From positions 1 to 64,000 of the forward strand of contig NC_019902.2 of the NCBI RefSeq assembly GCF_000321415.2: DNA of 64,000 nucleotides, in the 5' to 3' direction. Of this stretch, positions 8,447-17,100 are shown piece after piece. Both the position numbers and the translations under genes were made by a program. Below the pieces are notes generated by a model. It was given only the letters and a program-made list of their open reading frames with translations, had not been told where the DNA came from and did not search any database. Numbering within the stretch: position 1 is the stretch's first letter; each line of letters opens with the position of its first letter. The DNA comes from Thioalkalivibrio nitratireducens DSM 14787. Lineage in GTDB: Bacteria; Pseudomonadota; Gammaproteobacteria; Ectothiorhodospirales; Ectothiorhodospiraceae.

Positions 8447-10012
8447 TCACGCGGAGTCGATCCGGCACGCTGCGTCCCAGGCTTGACGAAACGTCATCAA
8501 ATCCTCAGGGTGAGCGAGCACCACTTCCAGCATTCCTGTCAGCGCTTCCGAGAAGGAACCCGACTGGTCGCCGCCAAAACAATGTCCCAATTCGTGCAGA
8601 TACGTGCTCAGCGCCTCCGGGCCTCGTTCGGCGCGAAACAGGCTAGGCATCAGTGCAACTGACGAAAGTCTGCGTCGAATCGTCCATCCTCGCGGGTTTT
8701 TCACCAGGTCCCGGCAGGGTTGGCTGACTGCCATACCCATCCAGACCGCCCGATCATGGGCCAGCACACGACAGGGCGGCAACGGGGCGGCCCCGAACCA
8801 ACCCGGGAAAACGCGTTCGACAAAGGTTTCCAGCAGGCCGATCAACCGCCGTTCCTGTTCGGTAGGGGGCCGCGCCACACTGAAACCGTCGGCAGCCTCG
8901 CAGGCTGTCTCGAGCAAACCATATCCCAGGGTGGAGAATCCCTCCTGCACCAAACGATACTTGCGTCGCTGGCGACCCAGCCAGTCCAGGGCTTGGCGCC
9001 GACGATTGCGGGCGGCGATATCGGCGCGTTTGATCGGGGCTGCGCACAGGAGATGAGGAAAACGTTCGCGCCATCGCTCGGCGTGTTCCGGCGATCGACT
9101 GACCTGCTGAGCCAGGGTGCGGACCACCCGATGCCAGCTGTCGAAATCGTAGCGACGGCGCGGATATTGATACCACCAGCGCCTGAAGTACGGCAGCACC
9201 CGCATCGCCGCCTCGGGCGGCAGCCGCGCAGCGATATCTTCGACCACCCGAACCACATCCATGCGGAAGAAGTTGCTACGCTCCCGATCGTTCCAGCGGA
9301 TTCGGTGCGAACAGACCACCAGCGGCAGTTCCAACGATCCGAGTGCCTGATAACCGGCAAACACGATGCCGGAACCAAGAGCTTCGCTGGTCTGCGGGAA
9401 CCCCGGCGGCTTCGGGTGTTTGGAGCGCAGAAAAACCGCTCCTTCAGGACCGTTCCAGATCGGTTCCCCGAACAAGGGGTTGGATGCGGCAAAAAAGCTC
9501 AGGAAGGCACATTCAACGGTATCCCGATCGCTTGCCCGGAACGGCTCGATCCAGAGCGTCGTGTTGTCACGCCATGGCTCGTCCTGCCAAATGCGGTAAG
9601 CCAGCGAGATCAGATTGCGACCATCCACCCTGACGGATTCAGTGGTAACCTGCAATCGCCAGTCGCGGGATGCCAGTTCGATCTGCCAGTCGTGGTCACG
9701 CAAGGCGCAAAGCGCCGCGATCTTGAATCCTTCTCCGAAGTATCCGGCATATTCGCCGATGGCTTCGCGCTTGGTGGAAGCCCCGATATGCAGCAGCCAG
9801 TCGTGGCTGAACCCGACATCTTGCGCGTTCAATTGCAGGCGCCCGTCCTCGCACTGCCACGAAAAGCGCCGATGCCATTCGCGATGCCCGACAGCATCGT
9901 AGAAATTCTGCAGCAGATCCCGGAGCACTTTGAATTTCGACCAGTGGACGGGGTAGTCGAATATCAGGTGGAGGGGTACGACTTCAGAATCCAGAGATTT
10001 CTTGTGCTTCAT
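8447..10012 (-). CDS. GHKL ATPase fused to HExxH metallopeptidase
   Basis: The 521-residue product combines two recognisable motifs at opposite ends. Near the N-terminus DLLQNFYDAVG (N36, D39) fits the N-box of GHKL (Hsp90/MORC-like) ATPases. DVGF (65-68) and GASTKREAIGEYAGYFGEGFK (77-97) match their G1/lid pattern. Near the C-terminus LHELGHCFGGD (H473, E474, H477) is a zinc-metallopeptidase HExxH motif followed by an acidic helix. The middle 350 residues are not recognised. No signal peptide or membrane segment is seen, so it is cytoplasmic. The start MKHKKSLDSEV was chosen because the upstream in-frame extension looks non-coding. It stands alone between repeats and a truncated DUF4351 gene. 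A stress or defence role is possible but is inference. Confidence 0.75.
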   Translation of the reverse strand: MKHKKSLDSEVVPLHLIFDYPVHWSKFKVLRDLLQNFYDAVGHREWHRRFSWQCEDGRLQLNAQDVGFSHDWLLHIGASTKREAIGEYAGYFGEGFKIAALCALRDHDWQIELASRDWRLQVTTESVRVDGRNLISLAYRIWQDEPWRDNTTLWIEPFRASDRDTVECAFLSFFAASNPLFGEPIWNGPEGAVFLRSKHPKPPGFPQTSEALGSGIVFAGYQALGSLELPLVVCSHRIRWNDRERSNFFRMDVVRVVEDIAARLPPEAAMRVLPYFRRWWYQYPRRRYDFDSWHRVVRTLAQQVSRSPEHAERWRERFPHLLCAAPIKRADIAARNRRRQALDWLGRQRRKYRLVQEGFSTLGYGLLETACEAADGFSVARPPTEQERRLIGLLETFVERVFPGWFGAAPLPPCRVLAHDRAVWMGMAVSQPCRDLVKNPRGWTIRRRLSSVALMPSLFRAERGPEALSTYLHELGHCFGGDQSGSFSEALTGMLEVVLAHPEDLMTFRQAWDAACRIDSA

Positions 10013-10245
10013 GAGGTGCGTCCAATTGCAAGGTACATTCCATTTGGATCTGAAGCCAAGACTGCGGTCCAATCGAGCAGACGCGCATGAGGTCAATGCG
10101 CGCTGGTGAACGCCAGGACTGGCTTCCCGCGGCAGGAAGGAGCGGCAGGTGGGTGTCCCGGAGCTCACCGTACGGAGCTCACCATAGCCGGGGTGGGCAT
10201 GCGCCGCACTGGCTGTGCCGAAGCGCGATGCGCCGGACAGGAGGG

Positions 10246-10873
10246 CTATGACCCGAACACCTCATCGAGATGATCGGCGGTGAGCACCCGCTCCGACCAG
10301 CGTAGCAGTGTGTCGGCGTCTGCCGATTCGATGCGCGCCCGTACCGGTTCCGGTAGCGGGCCGAATTTCAGTGTGAGCTGGCGAAGCAGCACGCGGGCCT
10401 CGCCCTGGCCAATGCCTTCCTCGATAAACCGCTCTGCAAATCGTGTCATCTTGGCCACCTCCTCGGGATATCGCTGGCGGTAGACGATGCGTTCATTCTC
10501 GTCCAGCGCCGCGTAGATGTCGATGAAATCCAGGTACTTGATCCGGCGCTCCGGGTCCGGCTCCAGCGTGGTCAGGCCGCGCATTGCCTGCGCGTAAACC
10601 TCGAGCTTCTCCTCCGGGCCGTAGGCCATGTTCGGCAGGTTCAGCCGCGCTACCAGGTTGGGGCTTTCGAAGTGCTCCCGGGCCGGAATCCGCGGGAGCG
10701 CGTAGGCCAGGAAGTGGAAGTTGAGGTAGGTGCCTGCATCCCCGCCAAGCGATAGCTTCGTGGGGAAATCGCCTCGGTGCAGGAACACCACCACCGGTAC
10801 CACCCGTTGGGTGTTCATCAGTTCCGAGAGATCAAGGCAGTAGTGCGCGAGGCGATGGACGGGAAACCGTGCC
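10246..10873 (-). pseudogene. DUF4351 copy 2, 5'-truncated
   Basis: This is nearly identical to the 5.7-6.6 kb copy from the C-terminus back to the segment encoding the LAHYCLDLSELL region. There, near 10,873, the homology stops and hicA sequence begins. About 95 N-terminal residues, including the acidic nuclease-like motif, are missing. The Glu/Gly linker is shorter (FIEEGIGQGEA). An internal ATG (MNTQRVVPVV) could still yield a 190-residue protein with the DUF4351 domain. Confidence 0.75.
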
Positions 10874-10886
10874 GGTGGCGACTTCG

Positions 10887-11107
10887 TCAGGAATGGTAGG
10901 CGTCCAGGAATTCTTGCGGGGAGATCTGGGCCTGTTTGAGAAGGCCGGCCAGTGTGCCCGTCTTCAACTCGCGATGATTGGGCACGATGCAGCCTGAGGA
11001 GCCGCGGCGCATGACAATATGGCTGCCACGTGACGAATCACCGCAAAACCCAAATGTTGCAAGGCACGCACAACCTCAGCGCCTGAAACGATTGGGAGCT
11101 TAGGCAC
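10887..11107 (-). pseudogene. hicA: hicA toxin gene with one-base frameshift
   Basis: From a GTG start the frame reads PKLPIVSGAEVVRALQHLG, the standard HicA N-terminus, then loses register. In the next frame it continues as GSHIVMRRGSSG...TGTLAGLLKQAQISPQEFLDAYHS and stop. The total is 221 bases, one short of 222, so a single base is missing near 11,022-11,026. The conserved dsRBD-like histidine (GSHIVM) lies just after the break. It is the partner of the hicB interrupted by IS110 just upstream; hicB's original stop overlaps this GTG by 8 bases. Confidence 0.85.
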
Positions 11108-11127
11108 GTTCCGGAATTTCGAACGAC
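11100..11127 (-). pseudogene. hicB 3' end, cut off by IS110 insertion
   Basis: This minus-strand stretch encodes SFEIPERA and a stop, the usual HicB C-terminus. Joined at the GCTAAC shared with the 5' part at 13.02-13.19 kb it reads GRPLLTSFEIPERA without interruption. Confidence 0.8.
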
Positions 11128-11324
11128 GTTAGCGTGAAAATACGCCGCCCTAGAATCGTATGTCTATGATTTATCATCGTATTTTCATCCTTCGGGGTGC
11201 CTCGCGGCCGAGGGCATGACAGTTAGCGTGAAAGAACCTGACGTTGGGGCGAGCGAGATTCTGGCGTGACGCATGCCGGTGCGCAAATACCTGCTTGCGG
11301 GACTCGAAGAGCCTGTGTGGCGGC

Positions 11325-12540
11325 TCAGGTGGCGGTGAGATAGCCGTGCTTTTCCAGCATCTTCAGCCAGCGCGGCGCGTTGCGCTGCACGACGAGAGCC
11401 TCGTAATCGACGGTGCGGTCCTGGTAGGGGTCGCATGATTGAGCATGGCGTAGACGATGCGCAGGAGCTTGTGCGCCAGGGCCACGATGGAGCGCTTGTG
11501 TCCCTTGCGGATGGACAAGGCCGAAAACTTGTCCTTGAGCGCACAGCGGGTGCGGGAGGCGGCTTGCGCGAACTCGCACAGCAGGCGACGGACCCAGGCG
11601 TTGCCCTTGCGCGTGCGTCCGCTCTTGCGTTTACCGGCGCTCTCGTGGTTGCCGGGGCAGATGCCGACCCAGGAAGCCAGGCGTTCCGCGTTGCCGAAGC
11701 TCGCCATGTCGGTGCCGATTTCGACGAGCAGCATGGCGGCGCCAATGCGGTCGATGCCGGGCACGGTTTCCAGCAGGCACACCTGCGGTTCCCAGGGGCC
11801 AGACCCGCAAGCAGTTCCTGTTCGAAGCGGGCGATCATGGCCTCGAGGTACTCGATGTGCGCCAGAACCTCGTTGAGCACGAAGCGGTGCCTGGTGCTCA
11901 GTTCCTCCGGTTGCAGGGCTTCGAACAGTTCTTCGCGGGAAGCCCGCAGGCGGCCGGCGAGGTCGAGGATCGCGTGCATGGGGGCATCGGCGAGCAGGGC
12001 CTTGATCATGGCCCGTGCCGACGCGCCGTGTACGTCGGAGACCAGCACGTTCAGGCGAATCCCGGCATCGGTCAGCACCTTGTGCAGCCGGTTCTTCTCC
12101 GCGGCCAGCATCCCGACCAGCTTCTGGCGCTGCCGGGCGATCAGGCGCAGATGGCGGATCTCGGCCGGAGGAATGAACGAAGCCCGCAGCAGACCGGCAC
12201 GGGCCAGCGTGGCCAGCCACTGGGCATCGGAGAGGTCGGTCTTGCGGCCAGGCACGTTTCGGGCGTGACGGGCATTGACCACCCAGGCCATGACGCCCAC
12301 ACGCTCAAGGGCCGCATAGGGGCTCTTCCAGTAGATCCCAGTGCTCTCCATCACCACGACCTCGGGGTCAAACCCGCGAACCCACTCGGCCAACGCCCGC
12401 CGATCGCGCTTGAAACCACCAAACTCCCGGTGCTCCACCGCCACACTGCCATCGGGCTGCTCGATCAGCGCACAGGCCGTGATCTTGCTCTGGTGCACAT
12501 CCAGACCGACAACGCGCCGGTGAATCGGGGTAATGTCCAT
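11325..12540 (-). pseudogene. IS110 transposase, two frameshifts
   Basis: An intact version would have 405 residues. It has the N-terminal RuvC-like DEDD domain (VVGLDVHQSK near residue 10, VVMESTGIYWK near 65) and the C-terminal Transposase_20 domain (ETVPGIDRIGAAMLL, GICPGNHESAGKRK). Compared with the copy at 60.2 kb, one G is missing from a run near 11,798 and another near 11,430. The length is therefore 1,216 instead of 1,218 bases and the C-terminal serine domain is out of frame. The start is MDITPIHRRVVG after a GGAGG. Confidence 0.9.
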
Positions 12541-12819
12541 GCTGACCTCCTCGGGCAAACGCACTATCCTTCACGATGTGCTGTCGCCAAGGGCGCCGTC
12601 CTTCAACGGCCTGTCGGGACTCGACGGCTCTTTTTTAGCGTGCGCTGTCCATGACCCTTCCAGGCCATGCCAGGCAATCCGGGGTACGAGTGAAGGGCAG
12701 CGGGTCGAGTTAGCGTGCGCGGTCAGGCGCCATCAAGAATTATCGCGACCTCAGCCCGACGCGACAGCACGCCCATTATCTTTCATCATCGGGGGTGCCG
12801 CGCGCCCGGCGGCATGACA
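12541..12819 (-). ncRNA. Probable IS110 bridge-RNA region, copy 1
   Basis: This is the 280-base non-coding left end between the CTAACTGTCATG boundary and the transposase start. IS110 elements with this architecture encode a structured bridge RNA here that pairs with target and donor DNA. The two copies in the window are nearly identical in this stretch. The RNA itself is inferred from position; I have not folded it. Confidence 0.35.
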
Positions 12820-12859
12820 GTTAGCGTGAAAGTCACGGCCTGTCTCGTGTCCCGGGCGA

Positions 12860-12976
12860 CCCGTAGGGCGGAAAAGCGCAGCGTCATCCGCCGCTCGGCG
12901 TTCGCGCCTCCCCGGCGCCTGCGGCGACCCGGGCGCCGGATGGCGGATGACGGCCTTCGGCCTCTTCCGCCCTACG
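12860..12976. repeat. GTAGGGCGG palindromic repeat, copy 1
   Basis: An imperfect palindrome: GTAGGGCGGAAAAGCGCAGCG and GTCATCCGCC on one side, GGCGGATGACGGCC and CTTCCGCCCTAC on the other. It lies inside the 196-bp CTAAC unit. Related copies occur at 25.7, 46.4, 52.6 and 59.8 kb. Confidence 0.75.
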
Positions 12977-13020
12977 CCTCTTTCATCATCGGGGGTGGCT
13001 GTCCGCACCATGACAGTTAG

Positions 13021-13194
13021 CAAGGGACGCCCCGTCCCAGAAAAGGGGAATTCCTCCAGGTAAAGCTCGGTGGCCTCGCGCAGATTGGCCAGGGCTTCCT
13101 CGACGCTCTCGCCTTGAGTGGTCGTGCCCGTCTCAGGGTTGAAGGCCACATAGCCTCCTTCCGGAGCCGGGGTCAACACAGCTGAGAATTCCAT
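13021..13194 (-). pseudogene. hicB: hicB antitoxin gene, 5' part
   Basis: This encodes MEFSAVLTPAPEGGYVAFNP then GTTTQGESVEEALANLREAT and LYLEEFP, a standard HicB N-terminal domain (partly degraded RNase-H-like fold). After GRPLLT the IS110 composite begins. The last nine codons lie at 11.10-11.13 kb. The pair hicB-hicA was therefore once intact in the order hicB then hicA, and the insertion came before or after the hicA frameshift. Confidence 0.85.
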
Positions 13195-13232
13195 ACTATT
13201 TCTCCACAGTTCGGGGGCTGGGGGCAGAACCA

Positions 13233-13442
13233 CTACCTGTCCAACCGCAAATCTGCCCACGCTGCATCCTCCTCGCGCTTCAGCCAGTCGTCGGCGAGGG
13301 CCGGCGCGGCAAGCAACGCGGTCTCATCGGAGAGTGGTGCCAACAAGGTCAGTAGCGCGCGACCTGCCGGTAGCCGGCCCTTGGGATCTACGGGGCGGAC
13401 CCGGCCCTCGCGGTCGATTTCTACTTCAATGGTCGTCAGCAT
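13233..13442 (-). CDS. Orphan VapB-like antitoxin
   Basis: This small protein of 69 residues starts MLTTIEVEIDREGRVRPVDP, a beta-strand-rich N-terminus of the kind found in antitoxins of PIN toxins, and ends in an acidic helix (DDWLKREEDAAWADL) that would wrap a toxin. No toxin gene follows; hicB starts 39 bases downstream. A 37-base fragment of the same gene start recurs at 19.27-19.31 kb. It is probably an antitoxin that has lost its partner. Confidence 0.6.
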   Translation of the reverse strand: MLTTIEVEIDREGRVRPVDPKGRLPAGRALLTLLAPLSDETALLAAPALADDWLKREEDAAWADLRLDR

Positions 13443-13634
13443 CTTCGTGCAGTCCACTCAGGACATCCAACTGCACGTAGCTTATCACTCAGGACGAGGC
13501 GAGCCATTTTTCCGGCGGGTTGAGCACGGTCGCCGCTGCTGGCGCCTCGCTGGCCGCGATCCACGAGCGCCAGCCCTTGTTCACGCTGGAGCACCGGAGT
13601 ATTCTGACCACATGGTCATTTTGAGGGATTTCGC

Positions 13635-13865
13635 ATGCGCCGTGTGCAGGCAACCGAGGCCAAGGCCAAGTTTTCCGGCCTGCTGGCAGCCGTGGAGGCG
13701 GGCGAGACGGTCGCGATCATGCGCCGTGGCCGGGTGATTGCCCGCCTGGTGCCCGACGCACCCACGCCGGCGGCCGACGCCTTTCGCCCGCTGTGGGATG
13801 AGCAGGACGAAATCGACCTGGTCGCACCGGCGGATGTGCCCCCAGAGCCGGTGAGCCGCCTGTAG
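13635..13865 (+). CDS. Phd/YefM-type antitoxin
   Basis: The 76-residue product has the Phd/YefM fold signature MRRVQATEAKAKFSGLLAAV...GETVAIMRRGRVIARLVP. A C-terminal acidic segment (WDEQDEIDLVAPADV) should fold onto the toxin. Phd proteins bind their own promoter as dimers. The stop is one base from the start of the PIN gene, so the two are co-translated. Confidence 0.85.
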   Translation: MRRVQATEAKAKFSGLLAAVEAGETVAIMRRGRVIARLVPDAPTPAADAFRPLWDEQDEIDLVAPADVPPEPVSRL

Positions 13866-13866
13866 G

Positions 13867-14271
13867 ATGCGTTACCTGCTCGATACCAACGTTTTCATCG
13901 CTGCCATGAAGGGCGTGGACTCCGTGCGTCGACGGCTCGAGCAGCTGCCGCTGAGCGACCTGCTGCTATCCCCGGTGGTCCTTGGCGAACTCGAGCTTGG
14001 GGTTCAAAAGAGCGCGCATCGCGAGAAAAACGCGGCGCGGCTGGCGGCACTGGTGGAGCAGATCGAGCTGGTTCCCCTCAATGGCGAAGTCAGTCGGCAG
14101 TACGGCCGGATCAGGGCGCAGCTGGAGAGTGGGGGCACCCCCATCGGCGCGAACGATTACTGGATTGCCGCGCAAGCCCTCGCACTGGGGGCCGTGGTGG
14201 TGACGGACGACCAGTCGGAGTTCACTCGTGTCCCGGGCCTGATCACCGAGAACTGGCTGGGCAGGGTGTAG
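13867..14271 (+). CDS. vapC: VapC-type PIN ribonuclease toxin
   Basis: This is a 134-residue PIN-domain RNase. The conserved acidic residues are present: MRYLLDTNVF (D6), GELELG (the central Glu), GANDYWIAA and VVTDDQSEF. VapC toxins cut tRNA or rRNA when freed from the antitoxin. The preceding Phd-type gene is the antitoxin. The module ends just before a cluster of four repeats. Confidence 0.9.
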   Translation: MRYLLDTNVFIAAMKGVDSVRRRLEQLPLSDLLLSPVVLGELELGVQKSAHREKNAARLAALVEQIELVPLNGEVSRQYGRIRAQLESGGTPIGANDYWIAAQALALGAVVVTDDQSEFTRVPGLITENWLGRV

Positions 14272-14299
14272 GGTCGCAACGCTGCTGGAAGAAACCTCG

Positions 14300-14510
14300 A
14301 GGATCAGGTCTTGCCTTGAGCGGAAGCAGCCCGTTATTCGCCGACACGCTGCAGCACGGTGCGGATTACTTCGGGGGCAGGAAAATAAAGGGGGGTCAGG
14401 TCTCGCCTTGTAGCATGCTACGGAAAATAACACGCGCGACTCCGGGGTCAGGTCTCGCCTTGTAGCACACCCGGCAGCTTGCGGATGTTATCAGGCGAGA
14501 CCTGAGCCCA
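14300..14510. repeat. Cluster of four RAYT-type repeats
   Basis: A degenerate copy at about 14,300-14,322, a full copy at 14,392-14,417, another at 14,444-14,467 and an inverted copy at 14,483-14,510. The last two form a 67-base head-to-head pair that can fold into a long hairpin. The cluster separates vapC from mntA. Confidence 0.85.
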
Positions 14511-14614
14511 TCCGCAGGGCCCCTGTCACCTTGGCGTAAAACCGGATTTTGTTGTTGCCTTCCGCGCGGCGTTTCTCTACCATGAAACCGGATTTTGTTG
14601 TGGGAGACGAATGC

Positions 14615-14905
14615 ATGAGGCCGTCTGAAGCCTTGGCCTCGAACCGTGCCGCGATCCGGCACGTGGTCGAGTCCCACCGTGCCCGGAATGCCCGGGTCTT
14701 CGGCTCCGTGCTGCGCGGCCAGGACACCGACAGCAGCGACCTCGACATCCTCATCGACCCGACGCCGGAAACGACACTGTTCGATATCAGCGCGATCCGC
14801 GTGGAGCTGCGCAAGCTACTGGGCGTGCCTGTGGACGTGTTGACGCCAAATGCGTTGCCGGACAAGTTCCGCGCTGCCGTGCTGGCGGAGGCCAGTCCCG
14901 TATGA
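14615..14905 (+). CDS. mntA: MntA nucleotidyltransferase antitoxin
   Basis: This is a minimal nucleotidyltransferase of 96 residues with the GS-x10-DxD signature (G30-S31, D42, D44). MntA AMPylates a tyrosine of the HepT toxin and so silences it. The start MRPSEALASN was preferred; an in-frame ATG 11 codons upstream (MKPDFVVG) is possible. A 17-base direct repeat, AAACCGGATTTTGTTGT at 14,539 and 14,585, lies just ahead and may be an operator. The gene overlaps hepT by four bases (ATGA). Confidence 0.88.
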   Translation: MRPSEALASNRAAIRHVVESHRARNARVFGSVLRGQDTDSSDLDILIDPTPETTLFDISAIRVELRKLLGVPVDVLTPNALPDKFRAAVLAEASPV

Positions 14906-15312
14906 CCCGCGATCCTCAGCGACTGCCCGACTACCTGGGGCACATCCTTGAAGCCATCGAGCGCATCCGCTCCTACGTTGAAGATGTTGACGAAATTGGC
15001 TTCTTGTCCAGCAAGATGATTCAGGATGCCGTGATTCGCAACCTGGAAGTGATCGGCGAAGCCAGCCGCAATATCGAGCGAGTTCACCCGGAGTTTGCAG
15101 CCGCACACCCTGAACTTCCGTTGACGCTCGCCAATGACATGCGTAACACCTTGGCACATGGCTACTTCAAAGTGGACTTGGAAATCGTCTGGAAGACGAT
15201 TCAGGCCGACCTGCCCGATCTGCACGCGCAAATCACCGCGGTGAGCGCGACGCTACCCCGCAACCCCGATGACGAAGGGATGGAACCTCGGGCCAGTCGG
15301 TCGCCGACATGA
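14902..15312 (+). CDS. hepT: HepT-type RNase toxin
   Basis: This is a 136-residue HEPN ribonuclease. The catalytic motif R-x4-H-x-Y is present as RNTLAHGY (R81, H86, Y88), and Y88 is the expected AMPylation site for MntA. The last 20 residues (PDDEGMEPRASRSPT) look like added sequence. The downstream boundary is the ISL3 element, which may have replaced the native end. Confidence 0.88.
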   Translation: MTRDPQRLPDYLGHILEAIERIRSYVEDVDEIGFLSSKMIQDAVIRNLEVIGEASRNIERVHPEFAAAHPELPLTLANDMRNTLAHGYFKVDLEIVWKTIQADLPDLHAQITAVSATLPRNPDDEGMEPRASRSPT

Positions 15313-15395
15313 TCCGGGCAGTGCTGGATGCTCCCGGTAGGAAATCTGCCGAATGGTCAGCGTTGTGCTTCGCCAGCATGGAGACGCATTGATCC

Positions 15396-16754
15396 ATGCC
15401 CGCCAACATCCTGAACCTCCCCGACTTCAAAGTGCAGCGGGTCGAGGAAGCCGACCACGACTATCACGTCTACGCCGAAGTCTCGAACCCTCCAGGTGGT
15501 GTCTGCACGGCCTGCGGCTCTGATCATCTGATCGGCCACGGGCGCAACGAGCAGGTGATCCGCGACGTGCCCACCCACGGCAAGCGTCTTGCGATCTACG
15601 TGGACACCCGCCGCTGGCGGTGCCAGTCTTGCGGCAAGACCTTCATGCAGGCAGTGCCCGCCGTCAACGCCAAGCGCGAAATGACCGATCGGCTGGTGCG
15701 CTGGATCGGTCAGCAGAGCTTGAAGCGGACGTTTGCCAGCATCGCGGGCGATACCGGCCTCGATGAGAAGACCATCCGCAACATCTTCCGCGACTACATC
15801 AACGCGCTGGAATCCGAATTCCGCTTCGAGACGCCGCAGTGGATGGCAATTGACGAAATCCACATCATCAACAAGCCCCGTTGCGTCGTCTCGAGCATCC
15901 AAAACAACACCATCGTGGACCTGCTCCACAACCGGAACAAGGACACGGTGGCCAAGTACCTGTGCAAGATTCCGAACCGGGACAAGGTGCAGTACGTGGC
16001 GATCGATATGCGGACGCCGTACCGCGATGCGGTGAGCGCGGAGCTGCCAGAAGCTAGCATCATCATCGACAAGTTCCACGTTGTCCGCATGGCGAATGAA
16101 GCCGTGGAAAAGGTCAGGAAGAGCCTGCGTGAGCAACTGACGCCCCAGCAGCGACGGGGCTTGATGCATGACCGTTTCGTGCTTTTGAAGCGCGAGCGCG
16201 ATCTGGACGACAAGGAAGCGCTGCTGCTCGATGGTTGGACGAAGAACTACCCCGAGTTGGGAGCCGCGTACAGGCTCAAGGAAGATTTCTACGCCGTCTA
16301 TGAAGGGTCAGATAGCCCCGAGGCCGCCCTGGCGGCCTATGAGGCTTGGAAGAAGGCCGTGGTGCCCGAGGTGCGGGACGCCTTCGACGATCTGATGCGG
16401 GCCTTCACCAACTGGCAGCCCTTCATCCTCAACTACTTCGAGCACCGCGTCACAAATGCCTACACCGAGAGCCTGAACCGCCTAAGCCGCGTTGTGAACC
16501 TACTGGGGCGGGGCTATAGCTTTGAGGCGCTGCGGGCCAAGATTCTGTTCACCAAGGGTGCACACAAGCACAAGCTCAGTTGCCGGAAGTTCGAGCGGCG
16601 GCGTGAGCCTGAGCCGGAACTGGCTGCCGCAGAGAAAGCGGCGAGAGTTGGACTGCCAGAGACCTACGACCCACACAAGCACGAGAAGCCGCAGAAGAAC
16701 TACGGGGCCGACCTAAACACGCTGATCGAGCTGCTGGAATCCGGGCGGCTGTGA
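15396..16754 (+). CDS. ISL3-family transposase
   Basis: This is a full-length DDE transposase of 452 residues. The N-terminal zinc-finger region has CTACGSDHL and CQSCGKTF (two Cys-x2-Cys pairs), followed by a helix-turn-helix (LDEKTIRNIFRDY). The catalytic domain shows AIDEIHI (about residue 150), DKFHVVRMANEA and, near the C-terminus, HRVTNAYTESLNR. Nothing is visibly broken, so it may be active. The element ends were not found with confidence; CACAGCCAAACCCGG just after the stop may be part of the right inverted repeat. Confidence 0.88.
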   Translation: MPANILNLPDFKVQRVEEADHDYHVYAEVSNPPGGVCTACGSDHLIGHGRNEQVIRDVPTHGKRLAIYVDTRRWRCQSCGKTFMQAVPAVNAKREMTDRLVRWIGQQSLKRTFASIAGDTGLDEKTIRNIFRDYINALESEFRFETPQWMAIDEIHIINKPRCVVSSIQNNTIVDLLHNRNKDTVAKYLCKIPNRDKVQYVAIDMRTPYRDAVSAELPEASIIIDKFHVVRMANEAVEKVRKSLREQLTPQQRRGLMHDRFVLLKRERDLDDKEALLLDGWTKNYPELGAAYRLKEDFYAVYEGSDSPEAALAAYEAWKKAVVPEVRDAFDDLMRAFTNWQPFILNYFEHRVTNAYTESLNRLSRVVNLLGRGYSFEALRAKILFTKGAHKHKLSCRKFERRREPEPELAAAEKAARVGLPETYDPHKHEKPQKNYGADLNTLIELLESGRL

Positions 16755-16937
16755 CCTTTCAAACACAGCCAAACCCGGATAGCCTGCGTATTCCGCGGAA
16801 GTTGGCCACCCATTCCGCGCGAAGCAGGCCGGGGATTCCACGCGAAGCCGGCCACCCGTTCCGGGGATGCCGGCCACCCGTGCATCGGAGCGAAGCGACG
16901 CGGGTTAGGCATTGTTACTGGAACCGTGTGCTCGGGG

Positions 16938-17063
16938 TCAAGCGGTCGTTGCGGCGCGGCGTTTGCGCATGGATTCTCCTTTCAGGGTGATGCGGTAGGC
17001 GTTTTGGACCAGACGGTCCAGGATGGCGTCGGCGAGGGTGGGGTCGCCGATGGCGTCATGCCA
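16938..17063 (-). pseudogene. istB (IS21 helper ATPase) 3' remnant
   Basis: The minus strand encodes [32 protein letters not shown] and a basic tail, the C-terminus of the IS21 helper ATPase IstB; 41 of about 250 residues remain. The adjoining sequence at 16,800-16,885 repeats GGCCACCC(A/G)TTCCG several times, as IS21 ends do. The upstream cut is at the RAYT-type repeat. Confidence 0.75.
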
Positions 17064-17075
17064 GGGGGGCACTTG

Positions 17076-17100
17076 GGGGTCAGGTCTCGCCTTGCAGCGT
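17076..17100 (+). repeat. RAYT-type repeat
   Basis: GGGGTCAGGTCTCGCCTTGC, ending exactly at the stop codon of the DUF3368 gene. It separates the istB remnant from this toxin-antitoxin pair. Confidence 0.8.

Larger units (their letters stand above)
11128..13020 (-). mobile_element. IS110-family composite insertion in hicB
   Basis: About 1.89 kb are bounded on both sides by GCTAAC (read on the minus strand). It is built of three abutting units, each starting CTAACTGTCATG and ending TTTCACG. They are a 196-bp unit (12,825-13,020), the IS110 element proper (11,227-12,824, about 1.6 kb) and a 94-bp satellite (11,128-11,226). IS110 enzymes recombine at a CT core without long inverted ends, which fits the shared CTAAC. 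The insertion split hicB from its last nine codons. Confidence 0.8.

Noticed and set aside
8720-10090. 456-codon frame on the plus strand opposite the GHKL-peptidase gene
   Set aside because: The minus-strand protein shows clear motifs at both ends; the plus frame shows none.
12751-13260. 169-residue protein starting upstream of hicB
   Set aside because: It is the hicB start fused by chance to the inserted repeat; only the first 55 or so codons after MEFSAV are real gene sequence.
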